From the NCBI RefSeq assembly GCF_000015825.1, contig NC_009051.1, forward strand, positions 1 through 64,000: a DNA stretch of 64,000 nucleotides, given 5' to 3'. The DNA comes from Methanoculleus marisnigri JR1. Its GTDB lineage: Archaea > Halobacteriota > Methanomicrobia > Methanomicrobiales > Methanoculleaceae. The position numbers and the translations under genes were made by a program. The notes below the pieces were generated by a model. It was not told where the DNA came from. It worked only from the letters and a program-made list of their open reading frames with translations, and made no database searches. Position 1 is the first letter of the stretch. Every line of letters starts with the position of its first letter. Positions 46,958 through 56,278 of this stretch are shown piece by piece.

Positions 46958-47345
46958 GTCCGCAACCGTTCCCGCACGCGAAGAGCGCGAAGTTCGGTAT
47001 AGTTACCTGTACCTCCCCTTCGCACCTTCAGTGCCCGAACTCCAGCCCGTAGGGCAGTGGCATTTCGCGTGAGGCTGCATTGTTATCCCCAGCAAGTAAC
47101 TCGCGCGAAGCCGCGAAGGACGCGAAGATCAGTAGAGGGTTACCGGGAACTCCCCTTCACACCTAACGGTGCTCATGCCCCGGTTCTACGAACCGTCGCA
47201 CTTCGCGGCTTCGCGTTCTTCGCGTGAGGCCGTTTCGGTGCTCAACCTGACCCTCTCACGCGAAGACCTGGTTGGTTGAGCGTTACGCTCCTTCGCACCT
47301 GCGGTGCTCACGCTCCGTTCATTGCGGAACCCCGTATTTCGCGTG
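46958..47345. repeat. Degenerate repeat region between the cofH copies
   Basis: Three imperfect copies of a unit containing CCTTCGCACCTGCGGTGCTC-like words lie at about 47016, 47151 and 47288. They are interspersed with CGCGAAG / TTCGCGTGAGGC words that can pair with one another (for example 47102-47127 with 47201-47224). No ORF here looks coding. It resembles a REP-type intergenic repeat family and would form strong hairpins. Confidence 0.65.
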
Positions 47346-47363
47346 AAACGTTCTCCATGCCCG

Positions 47364-47650
47364 TCACATCCGGTTCGGGGCCTCCCTCCCCGGCATCCCG
47401 ATCTCGACGCGGCGCTGCACCGCCGGCAGGTTCGCCGCCTTCACCCCGGCGTCCATCAGGGAATCCGGGTCGTCGAGGGTCGCCTCTTCCGAGGCGCCGA
47501 CAACCGTCGCAGGAACCCCGGCGTTCGCGAGCGCCTCGATATCGAACCCCCCTGTCCCGATTATCCCTCGTCGGCCGCCCGGGCCCTCAGGCTGCACCAC
47601 CGCCGCGCGCACCCGAAGGTTCTTGTCCTGACCGCGCCAGATCAACGTAT
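47364..47650 (-). pseudogene. C-terminal fragment of an unidentified gene
   Basis: On the minus strand an open frame ending at 47364 shows strong G/C third-position bias and protein-like sequence (IIGTGGFDIEALANAGVP, SLMDAGVKAANLPAVQRR). Upstream it runs into the antisense of cofH copy 2 without a convincing start, so it looks like the last 85-95 codons of a truncated gene. I do not recognise the family. A short intact gene starting at an internal GTG is the alternative. Confidence 0.5.
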
Positions 47651-47666
47651 CCCACACGGGGAACGG

Positions 47667-48770
47667 ATGAAGTGTATGCCGCCGCCACTGCGAGAGATAC
47701 TTGACGACGTGCTTGCCGGCCACCGGCTCACGGAAGAGGAGGCGGTCCGCCTCCTTGCGACGCGCGACCGGGGCGTCTGGGAAATTGCCGCCGCCGCGAA
47801 CGAACTCCGCGAGCGGAAAGTCGGCAACGTCGTCACCTACGTCCGCAACCAGAACATCAACGTCACCAACCTCTGCGTGAACGCCTGCGGGTTTTGCGGA
47901 TTCTCCCGAAAGCCGGGCGACGCCGATGCCTTCTTTTACGGCGAGACCGCGGTGCGGGGGAAGGCGCGGGAGGCGCGCGAGCGCGGCGTTACCGAGGTCT
48001 GCACGGTGAGCGGGCTCCACCCGGAGTTCGACGTCCAATCCTACGCCGAGATCTACTCCTGGATACGGGACGAGGTTCCGGGAGTACATATCCACGCGAG
48101 CAACCCGATGGAGGTGGCATATGCCGCGAGAAGGAGCGGCATCTCCACCCGGGAAGTGATGGAACTGATGAGGGGCGCGGGTCTCTCCACCCTCTGCGGT
48201 ACCGCGGCCGAGATCCTGGTCGACGATGTTCGTCGGGTGATCTGTCCCGACAAGATTGACACGGGGTCCTGGGCCCGGATCATCAGAGAGGCGCATGGTC
48301 TCGGCATCCGGTCGACGGCGACGATCATGTACGGCCACTGCGAGAGCGAGGCGGATCGCGCCCGGCATCTTAACATCCTCCGCGAGATCCAGGACGAGAC
48401 CCACGGGTTCACGGAGTTCGTGCCCCTCTCGTTCATCCACAAAAATACCCCTCTCTACCGGGCGGGGCTCGCCCGGGCGGGGGCGACCGGCAGAGAAGAC
48501 CTCCTGATGTTTGCGGTCGCCCGGCTCTTCCTCGACAACTTCGACCACATCCAGGCTTCCTGGGTGAAGGTCGGGACGAAGATGGCGGAGATGGCGCTTC
48601 TTTCGGGTGCAGACGACCTCGGCGGGACGCTCTTCGAGGAGAGCATATCCCGGGAAGCGGGCGCCCGGGATACCGATTATCTGGATCCGGCCGAGATGCG
48701 GCGGATGGCCGAGGATCTCGGCCGGGTACTCCGCCAGCGGACGACGACCTATGCTCTTCTTCCGGGCTGA
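47667..48770 (+). CDS. cofH: CofH, F420 precursor (FO) synthase subunit 2, copy 2
   Basis: A 367-residue paralog of 45850-46938 with radical SAM motif CVNACGFC. The N-terminal 45 residues are almost identical to copy 1 (AGHRLTEEEAVRLLATRDRG onward). The rest is clearly more diverged (EVPGVHIHASNP against EAPGTDIHTASP, DIDT/DTAT changes). Both keep HIQ(A/I)SW.KVGTKMAE. ATG 47667 follows GGGGAACGG; ATG 47676 is possible. Different substrate preference is possible, but one may simply be a spare. Confidence 0.93.
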   Translation: MKCMPPPLREILDDVLAGHRLTEEEAVRLLATRDRGVWEIAAAANELRERKVGNVVTYVRNQNINVTNLCVNACGFCGFSRKPGDADAFFYGETAVRGKAREARERGVTEVCTVSGLHPEFDVQSYAEIYSWIRDEVPGVHIHASNPMEVAYAARRSGISTREVMELMRGAGLSTLCGTAAEILVDDVRRVICPDKIDTGSWARIIREAHGLGIRSTATIMYGHCESEADRARHLNILREIQDETHGFTEFVPLSFIHKNTPLYRAGLARAGATGREDLLMFAVARLFLDNFDHIQASWVKVGTKMAEMALLSGADDLGGTLFEESISREAGARDTDYLDPAEMRRMAEDLGRVLRQRTTTYALLPG

Positions 48771-48810
48771 TCAGCGAGAAGGATGGGACGGTTCCGCTCC
48801 AACGTTCTGG

Positions 48811-48880
48811 AAAAATATAAATAGCAACGGATAGATCGTCCCTCCTCAACGTCGGCCGGATGCCGGCGGTTGGGAGGAGA
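48811..48880 (+). promoter_or_regulatory. Promoter and SD-sequestering leader of the DUF1328 gene
   Basis: A strong TATA-like box (AAAAATATAAATAG, 48811-48824) is followed by a leader that can fold on itself. CTCCTC (48842-48847) pairs with GAGGAG (48874-48879), AAC with GTT, and an inner GCCGG/CCGGC stem closes the loop. The pairing hides the ribosome binding site. Confidence 0.6.
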
Positions 48881-48887
48881 ATGGTAT

Positions 48888-49049
48888 ATGTTAGGCGGTG
48901 GTCTTGTTGGCCTTGCAATCCTCTTCTTTGTACTGGCACTCATATTTGCCATACTGGGGGCACGGGGCGTTGCAGGCATGTCAATGTCGGTCGCGAAGTG
49001 GTTGGTCATCATCTTCATAGTCCTCGCGATAATATCGCTACTGCTCTGA
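48888..49049 (+). CDS. DUF1328 family small membrane protein
   Basis: A 53-residue protein with two hydrophobic helices separated by [15 protein letters not shown], the pattern of the DUF1328/YtjA family. GGGAGGAG upstream gives a start at 48888; an out-of-frame ATG at 48881 is not used. These proteins are small and often stress-associated in bacteria, but their job is unknown. Translation may be controlled by the leader hairpin. Confidence 0.85.
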
Positions 49050-49125
49050 CCCGACGGGGGTTGCGGGGTGTTCGGCTGCGGCACATTTTTTTGGCGGATC
49101 TGCCCCGCATCGCAGGACCCGTCTC

Positions 49126-49677
49126 TCAATCTTCGGGCCGGAGATACCTGACGATCGAGTTCGCGACCGCCCTGGCCTTCTTCATAGCCTGCTCGTCTTT
49201 GCGGATATCTCCGGGCGCGTAGCCCTTCCCGCAGACGTAGCCGAGATACGAGAACTCGTGGGTGTTTAAGAACCCCTCAATGGTCTCGAGGGAGCGCTCG
49301 CACCCCCGGTCGGCGCAGACGGCGACGGCGACGGCTCTCCTCCCCGAAAGCCTCCTGTCGTGGTAGAGAGAGTAGGTCCGGTCGATCAGGTTCTTCGTCT
49401 GGCCGTTGATGTCGTAGTAGTAGGTCGGGGCGCCGAGAATCAGCACCTCGCAGTCGATCATCTTCTCTGCGACAAGGCCCCAGTCGTCATCCTCCGTCAC
49501 GCACCACTTCGCGTCCTTGCAGGCTTCGCACCCGGTGCAGGGCTGGATATCCATATCGGCAAGCGTCAGATACTCGGTCTCGATGCCCGCCTCCCGCACC
49601 CCGTCGAGGATGGTGGTGACGAGCGTCGCGGTATTGCCGTTTTTGCGCATGCTTCCGGAGATACCGAGAACGTTCAT
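49126..49677 (-). CDS. NADPH-dependent FMN reductase/flavodoxin-like protein
   Basis: A 183-residue flavodoxin-fold protein with the FMN phosphate loop GISGSMRKNGNT and the flavin region GAPTYYYDINGQTKNLIDR. It carries the PCTGCEACKDAKWC cysteine motif of iron-sulfur flavoproteins, which may hold a 4Fe-4S cluster. It overlaps the GIY-YIG gene by ATGA. Likely an electron carrier or oxygen/radical-detoxifying flavoprotein. Confidence 0.9.
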   Translation of the reverse strand: MNVLGISGSMRKNGNTATLVTTILDGVREAGIETEYLTLADMDIQPCTGCEACKDAKWCVTEDDDWGLVAEKMIDCEVLILGAPTYYYDINGQTKNLIDRTYSLYHDRRLSGRRAVAVAVCADRGCERSLETIEGFLNTHEFSYLGYVCGKGYAPGDIRKDEQAMKKARAVANSIVRYLRPED

Positions 49678-50129
49678 ACCCTATGCTGGTTCCCCTCGTT
49701 CTTGATTCTTGTGATCCGGGCATCGAGGCCAAGGCTCCTGAACGCTGCGGCGACCTCAGGGACCGGGTCGCCGGAACGGTAAAAGAGGTGGGAAGGGCAG
49801 GCGCAGTCGCTGCATCCGAACCCGGGAACGTACTCCCCGGAGACGGCACGGGCAAGATCGCACTCGCAGTCCCGGTCGGTGACGGCGGTGACGACGGCGG
49901 CAGGAAGAAAATGCGGGTCGAGGAGGAGGTAGTCGATGTGCCACCGGGGAGGACGGTCGCGGCGGCGGGCGAGCCGCAGGTGCCGCAAAACCCGGGCAAG
50001 GCCGCCGCTCCCCCGGGCGGAGCCCACGTAGACGTGACTGCCGGCGGAGAACTTCCTCTCCCCGAGGGCGCCGACCCGGACGACGCAGCCGGTGTTCTCG
50101 AGGACGAGGGCGTAGACCCCTTTATCCAT
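49674..50129 (-). CDS. GIY-YIG nuclease-like DUF123 protein
   Basis: A 151-residue protein of the archaeal DUF123 branch of GIY-YIG nucleases. GVYALVLENTG and SHVYVGSARGSGGLA carry the two strand motifs, and RWHIDYLLL follows. GYVPGFGCSDCACPSHLFY adds a Cys-rich C-terminal site. Function is unknown; DNA or RNA cleavage is inferred from the fold. It ends inside the flavodoxin start and begins 8 bases inside the metallo-beta-lactamase gene, so the three are one operon. Confidence 0.85.
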   Translation of the reverse strand: MDKGVYALVLENTGCVVRVGALGERKFSAGSHVYVGSARGSGGLARVLRHLRLARRRDRPPRWHIDYLLLDPHFLPAAVVTAVTDRDCECDLARAVSGEYVPGFGCSDCACPSHLFYRSGDPVPEVAAAFRSLGLDARITRIKNEGNQHRV

Positions 50130-50724
50130 AGAGCCGGAGCGCCTCCCGGGCGGCCGCGATATGCCTTCCGCCGCCGCGGGCGACGGGTTCGCCGTGGCCG
50201 GGGTAGAGCCCCTCGACCTCCAGGGCGCTGAGGCGCTCGATGGATGCCGCGAGCGCCGTCCGGTCGCCGCCCGGGAAGTCGTAGCGCCCGAAGGAGCCGC
50301 CGGTAAAGACGGTGTCTCCGGAGAAGAGCAATTTTTCCGCCTCATTGTAGAGGCAGATCCCGCCCGGGGTGTGCCCGGGGGTGTGGATCACGCAAAGGTT
50401 CCCTATCCGGTCGCCGTCGGCAAGAACGGTGTCGGGGACGATCCCGGGCGCGTGGGCCCCGAAGACCATCGAGAGGCTCCGGGCGTCGTCGAGGAGGCCG
50501 GGCGCGTCCGCCTCGTGGATGCAGACGGCGGCACCGCTGCAGAGCCGCGCGATCTCTTTGATGTGGGCGATATGGTCGTAGTGGGCATGGGTGATGACGA
50601 TCGTATCGATCGCGGCGGCATAGGGCTCCACCGCCATCGGGAGAACGCCCGCGTCGATGAGGATGTTTCCGTAAACGAACGAATTGGCGTAGGTCGCATT
50701 GCTCGCGATCCACCGGACTGGCAT
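50122..50724 (-). CDS. Metallo-beta-lactamase fold hydrolase
   Basis: A 200-residue protein with the metal-binding motif THAHYDH, the later HTPGHTPGG and FSGDTVF motifs, and PGHGEP near the end. This is the glyoxalase II-like class of two-metal hydrolases. ATG 50724 is only about 25 bases from the divergent thiC start, so the two promoters must overlap or lie inside the genes. The substrate is unknown. Confidence 0.9.
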   Translation of the reverse strand: MPVRWIASNATYANSFVYGNILIDAGVLPMAVEPYAAAIDTIVITHAHYDHIAHIKEIARLCSGAAVCIHEADAPGLLDDARSLSMVFGAHAPGIVPDTVLADGDRIGNLCVIHTPGHTPGGICLYNEAEKLLFSGDTVFTGGSFGRYDFPGGDRTALAASIERLSALEVEGLYPGHGEPVARGGGRHIAAAREALRLYG

Positions 50725-50749
50725 GCAGACTAATATGGCTTCCGGGCAA

Positions 50750-52039
50750 ATGGTTCTTATGCATACCCTGATCTCCGCGTGCCTGCGCGGGGTTCCCCCC
50801 GAGGTGGAGACGATCGCCCGGGAAGAGGATCTCCCCCCCCACGCCGCCGCGCGGGCCGTCGCCCGCGGCCGGATAGTCATTCCCGCAAACCCCGCGAGAC
50901 CGCACCGGCTCTGCGCCATCGGGGAGGGCTGCAGGGTGCGGGTCAACGTGAACGTCGGGACGTCGGGAACACGGTGCGACGAGGATCTCGAGGCCGAGAA
51001 GGCGAAGGCGGCCCTCCGGGAGGGGGCGGACGCGCTGATGGACCTCTCTACCGGCGGCGATCTCGTCCGCATCCGGCAGAGGATCCTCGAACTCGATGCG
51101 CCGGTCGGCACCGTCCCGGTCTACGAGGCGGTCCGGCGGGCGGGGAGTGCGGCGGACGTCGACGCCGATCTGTTGTTCAAGGTGATCCGGGAGCACTGCC
51201 GGCAGGGCGTGGACTTCCTGACGCTGCACTGCGGCGTGAACCGCGACGCGCTCGCGTCGCTCAAGGCCGACCCCCGGACGATGGGCGTTGTTTCCCGGGG
51301 CGGGGCGTTCCACGTGGCGATGATGGCCGCGACGGGCGAGGAGAATCCCCTTTACGCGGAGTACGACTACCTGCTCGAGATCCTCAGCGAGCACGACGTC
51401 GTCGTGAGCCTCGGCGACGGGATGCGGCCGGGCGCGCTCGTGGACGCCGGCCGCCTCGCGAAGTCGACCGAGTACCTGACGCTCGGCCACCTCGCGAAAC
51501 GGGCGCTCGCCGCCGGGGTGCAGCGGATGATCGAGGGGCCGGGGCATATCCCGGCCGACCAGGTCGGCTACAACGTCCGGATGATCAAGGAACTGACCGA
51601 CGGCGCTCCGCTCTACCTGCTCGGCCCGCTCGTCACCGACGTGGCGCCGGGCTACGACCACGTCGTGGGGGCGATCGGGGGCGCGATCGCCTGCATGAAC
51701 GGCGCCGACTTCCTCTGCATGGTCTCGCCGGCCGAGCACCTGGCGCTGCCGGACGTCCGCGACATCGTGGAGGGGACGCGGGTGGCGAAGATCGCGGCGC
51801 ACGTCGGGAGCCTCTCCCGCGCCGCCGCACACACGAAGAACCGCGAGATCCGGATGGCGGAGGCGCGGCGGGCGCTCGACTGGGAGAAACAGTTCGAGGC
51901 GGCGCTCGCTCCCGAGGAGGCGCGGCGTATCCACGAGCGCGACGGCGAGATCGAGACCTGCTCGATGTGCGGCGACCTCTGCGCCGTGAAGATGGTGCGG
52001 GATATCCTCCCGGTGCCGGAAGAACGGATGGAGCCGTGA
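50750..52039 (+). CDS. thiC: Phosphomethylpyrimidine synthase
   Basis: Makes the thiamine pyrimidine from aminoimidazole ribotide by a radical SAM reaction. The 429-residue protein has the NVNVGTSG substrate segment, DLSTGGD, MIEGPGHIP, and the C-terminal cluster motif CSMCGDLC of the family. The start could be 50750 or 50759. I see no TPP riboswitch; there is no room for one between thiC and the divergent metallo-beta-lactamase gene. Confidence 0.95.
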   Translation: MVLMHTLISACLRGVPPEVETIAREEDLPPHAAARAVARGRIVIPANPARPHRLCAIGEGCRVRVNVNVGTSGTRCDEDLEAEKAKAALREGADALMDLSTGGDLVRIRQRILELDAPVGTVPVYEAVRRAGSAADVDADLLFKVIREHCRQGVDFLTLHCGVNRDALASLKADPRTMGVVSRGGAFHVAMMAATGEENPLYAEYDYLLEILSEHDVVVSLGDGMRPGALVDAGRLAKSTEYLTLGHLAKRALAAGVQRMIEGPGHIPADQVGYNVRMIKELTDGAPLYLLGPLVTDVAPGYDHVVGAIGGAIACMNGADFLCMVSPAEHLALPDVRDIVEGTRVAKIAAHVGSLSRAAAHTKNREIRMAEARRALDWEKQFEAALAPEEARRIHERDGEIETCSMCGDLCAVKMVRDILPVPEERMEP

Positions 52040-52046
52040 AGGGGCT

Positions 52047-52487
52047 CTACCGAATACTCTTCTCTACTTCCTTCATACTCTTCGAGTGCTCGAACCGCCC
52101 GTCAAGCCAGGCGGTTACCGCGTCGCGGCTCCGGCGGTAGGCCGCGAGCACCTTGTCGGGGGTTCCGGTGGCCCGGCCCGGGTCCGGGAAATCGACGTGG
52201 ATCGTCTCCTTCGCCCAGGGAAACATCGGGCAGACGCCCCCTGCACAGAGTACAACCGCGTAGTCCATCTCCTTCCCGTCGAAGAGGGTGAGATCCTTTG
52301 CCCGCTGCCCGGCGATATCGACCCCGATCTCGTCCATGACCTTTGCGGCGAGGGGATCGAGGGCGGTCGGGGCGATCCCGGCGGAGCAGGCCTCGTAACG
52401 GTCGCTGTAGCGGGCGCGGAGGTAGCCCTCCGCCATCTGTGTCCGGGCGGCGTTGTTCGTGCCGATGAAGAGCACTCTCTGCTTCAT
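52047..52487 (-). CDS. ArsC/low-molecular-weight phosphatase-like protein lacking the catalytic cysteine
   Basis: A 146-residue protein with the fold of thioredoxin-linked arsenate reductase. The P-loop should read CTxNSCRSQMAEG. Here it is LFIGTNNAARTQMAEG, with Gly (codon GGC) where the nucleophilic Cys (TGC) belongs, one base away. The downstream pair in VVLCAGGVCPMFP is kept, as is the DFPDPG region. Either it is inactive, it binds anions, or it uses another cysteine. ATG 52487 gives the family start. It is convergent with thiC, 7 bases apart. Confidence 0.88.
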   Translation of the reverse strand: MKQRVLFIGTNNAARTQMAEGYLRARYSDRYEACSAGIAPTALDPLAAKVMDEIGVDIAGQRAKDLTLFDGKEMDYAVVLCAGGVCPMFPWAKETIHVDFPDPGRATGTPDKVLAAYRRSRDAVTAWLDGRFEHSKSMKEVEKSIR

Positions 52488-52569
52488 GCCCCTCCCTGCA
52501 CGGCCGGGTGCAAAAAGGTTGCCCGACACCCTCGAAGTGCGACCGGCGCCCCCGGCCCGGCAGGAGATC

Positions 52570-52962
52570 TCAGGCGCGCCCTGCCTCGAGGATCCGGATC
52601 GCGAGCAGGGCGGCGTTCACGCCGTTGTCCACCCCGACGCAGGCCACCGGCACCCCTTTCGGCATCTGGGCGATCGAGAGGAGGGCGTCGAGACCCATCA
52701 GCGTCCCGCTCACTGGGACACCGATCACCGGCCGCTTCGTCTTCGAGGCAATCACTCCCGGGAGGGCCGCCGAGAGCCCGGCGATCGCGATGAAGACCCG
52801 GGCGGTGCTCGCCTTCACGTACTCGTCCAGCCGCTCGGGGTCACGGTGCGCCGATATCACCTTGTAGTCGTAGGACACGCCGTGCTGATTCAGGGTCTCA
52901 AAGACTTTCTCCGCGACGGGGCCGTCCGAGGCGGAACCGCAGATAACCGTGACGTCTGCCAT
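52570..52962 (-). CDS. purE: Phosphoribosylaminoimidazole carboxylase, PurE
   Basis: Catalyses the carboxylation step that makes CAIR in purine synthesis. The 130-residue protein has [20 protein letters not shown] with the catalytic His, and [24 protein letters not shown] 52962 gives [12 protein letters not shown]; a TTG at 52974 with a good GAGGCGGGG upstream is a real alternative. No PurK-like partner is present nearby. Confidence 0.93.
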   Translation of the reverse strand: MADVTVICGSASDGPVAEKVFETLNQHGVSYDYKVISAHRDPERLDEYVKASTARVFIAIAGLSAALPGVIASKTKRPVIGVPVSGTLMGLDALLSIAQMPKGVPVACVGVDNGVNAALLAIRILEAGRA

Positions 52963-53097
52963 ATCCAGCTTCAATTGCGCCCCGCCTCTTTTTCACCCTG
53001 TCGATATTGCACGGTGGTGAGGTTGATATGAAGCTACATCCAAGTTCCTTGCAGGAACAGCGTCTGTCCTCGACGAGACGATACGGACTGATATCTT

Positions 53098-54686
<1,589 letters not shown>

Positions 54687-54743
54687 TGAAAAAAGTGAGG
54701 ATTATCAACAACCGGTGCGAGTAGTACCACAGGAAGGATTAAC

Positions 54744-55151
54744 ATGACGGTAAAACTTGGATTCGTCGTCGCGGAATTCAACCGCGACATCACCTACATG
54801 ATGGAGATCGAGGCCCGGGAACACGCCGGTTTCCTCGACGCGGAAGTTGCCGATACGATCTACGTCCCCGGCGCCTACGATATGCCGCTCGCGATCAAGA
54901 AACTGCTCGAACGCGGCGAGATCGACGCGGTCGTCACCATCGGCTGCGTCATCGAGGGCGCCACCCAGCACGACGAGATCGTCGTCCAGCACGCGGCGCG
55001 TAAGATCATCGACCTCTCTCTCGAGTTCGGCAAACCCGTTGCTCTCGGCATCTCCGGGCCGGGGATGACCCGGATGGAAGCGACCGAGCGTATCGATTAC
55101 GCGAAGCGCGCCGTCGAATCGGCCGTGAAGATGGTCCAGCGGTTGGAATGA
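54744..55151 (+). CDS. ribH: 6,7-Dimethyl-8-ribityllumazine synthase
   Basis: Makes lumazine from the ribityl-uracil, which is also the substrate for CofH/CofG in F420 synthesis. The 135-residue protein has [29 protein letters not shown] with the catalytic His, and [16 protein letters not shown] overlap joins it to the next aminotransferase. Confidence 0.96.
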   Translation: MTVKLGFVVAEFNRDITYMMEIEAREHAGFLDAEVADTIYVPGAYDMPLAIKKLLERGEIDAVVTIGCVIEGATQHDEIVVQHAARKIIDLSLEFGKPVALGISGPGMTRMEATERIDYAKRAVESAVKMVQRLE

Positions 55152-56278
55152 GGGGTCTCTCGGAGAAGGTTGCGGCCATCGCTCCCTCCGCGACGATCGA
55201 GATCTCGAACGCCGCAAGGCGGATGGCGCAGGGGGGGGTCGATGTCATCAGCCTCTCCATCGGGGAGCCGGATTTCGACACCCCGGCCCACATCAAGGAC
55301 GCCTGCATCGACGCCCTCCGCCGTGGCGAGACACATTACGCCCCGAGTGCCGGGATACCGGCGCTGACGGCCGCGATAGCCGAGAAGGTCGCCCGCGAGA
55401 ACAACGTTGCCGCAAAGCCGGACGAGGTGATCGTCACCTGCGGGGCGAAAGACGCCATCTACGAGGCGATGGAGGCCGTCCTGAACCCCACCGATGAGGT
55501 GCTCATCCTCGACCCGGCGTGGGTATCCTACGAGCCCTGCGTAGAGCTTGCAGGCGCCGTCGCCCGGCACCACCCGCTCTCGACAGAGACCTTCCAGGTC
55601 GAAGACACCCTTCTCGAGGCCCTCGGCCCCCGGACGAAGATGATCGTGGTCAACTCCCCCTCGAACCCCTCCGGCGCGGTGCTGAACGCGGACTCGCTCC
55701 GGCTCGTCGCCGATATCTGCCGTGACCACGACCTCTACGCGCTCTCCGACGAGATCTACGAGAAGCTGGTCTACGGCAAGGAGCACGTCTCCCTCGCCTC
55801 GCTCGACGGTATGGCCGAGCGGACGATCACGATCAACGGGTTCTCGAAGGCCTACGCGATGACCGGGTGGCGGATCGGCTACGCGGTCGCTCCCCGGCCG
55901 ATCCTCCGGCAGATGGAGAAGGTGCAGCAGCACACCATATCGCACCCGACGACGTTTGCGATGTTCGGCGCCCTCGCTGCGCTCCGGGGCAGCCAGGACT
56001 GCGTGGAGGCGATGCGTCGCGAGTTCGAGCGCCGGCGCGACTACCTCATTCCGGCGCTCCGCGACCTCGGCTACGCCACCGCCCCGGCCGACGGGGCTTT
56101 CTACGCCTACGTGAAGGTCGACGGCGACGACATGGCGATCGCCCGGTCGTGGCTCCACGATGCCCATGTGGCGGTCACCCCGGGAACCGCTTTTTACACC
56201 CCCGGCTGGCTCCGGCTCTCCTACGCGACCGCGATGGAGAACCTCGAGAAAGCGGTCGAACGGATCGCGCGGGTTTAA
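55148..56278 (+). CDS. Class I/II PLP-dependent aminotransferase, paralog of 2259-3419
   Basis: A 376-residue enzyme with [11 protein letters not shown], the [11 protein letters not shown] region and the PLP lysine in [18 protein letters not shown]. It resembles aspartate aminotransferase of the I-gamma type. It is coupled to ribH by ATGA. Its stop overlaps the convergent TPR gene by 4 bases. Substrate unknown. Confidence 0.93.
   Translation: MRGLSEKVAAIAPSATIEISNAARRMAQGGVDVISLSIGEPDFDTPAHIKDACIDALRRGETHYAPSAGIPALTAAIAEKVARENNVAAKPDEVIVTCGAKDAIYEAMEAVLNPTDEVLILDPAWVSYEPCVELAGAVARHHPLSTETFQVEDTLLEALGPRTKMIVVNSPSNPSGAVLNADSLRLVADICRDHDLYALSDEIYEKLVYGKEHVSLASLDGMAERTITINGFSKAYAMTGWRIGYAVAPRPILRQMEKVQQHTISHPTTFAMFGALAALRGSQDCVEAMRREFERRRDYLIPALRDLGYATAPADGAFYAYVKVDGDDMAIARSWLHDAHVAVTPGTAFYTPGWLRLSYATAMENLEKAVERIARV

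Noticed and set aside
46958-47345. CRISPR array
   Set aside because: The repeat units are degenerate, unevenly spaced and mutually inverted; there are no constant repeats with unique spacers, and no cas gene is nearby.
50700-50760. TPP riboswitch before thiC
   Set aside because: No space between the divergent genes and no CTGAGA or similar core.
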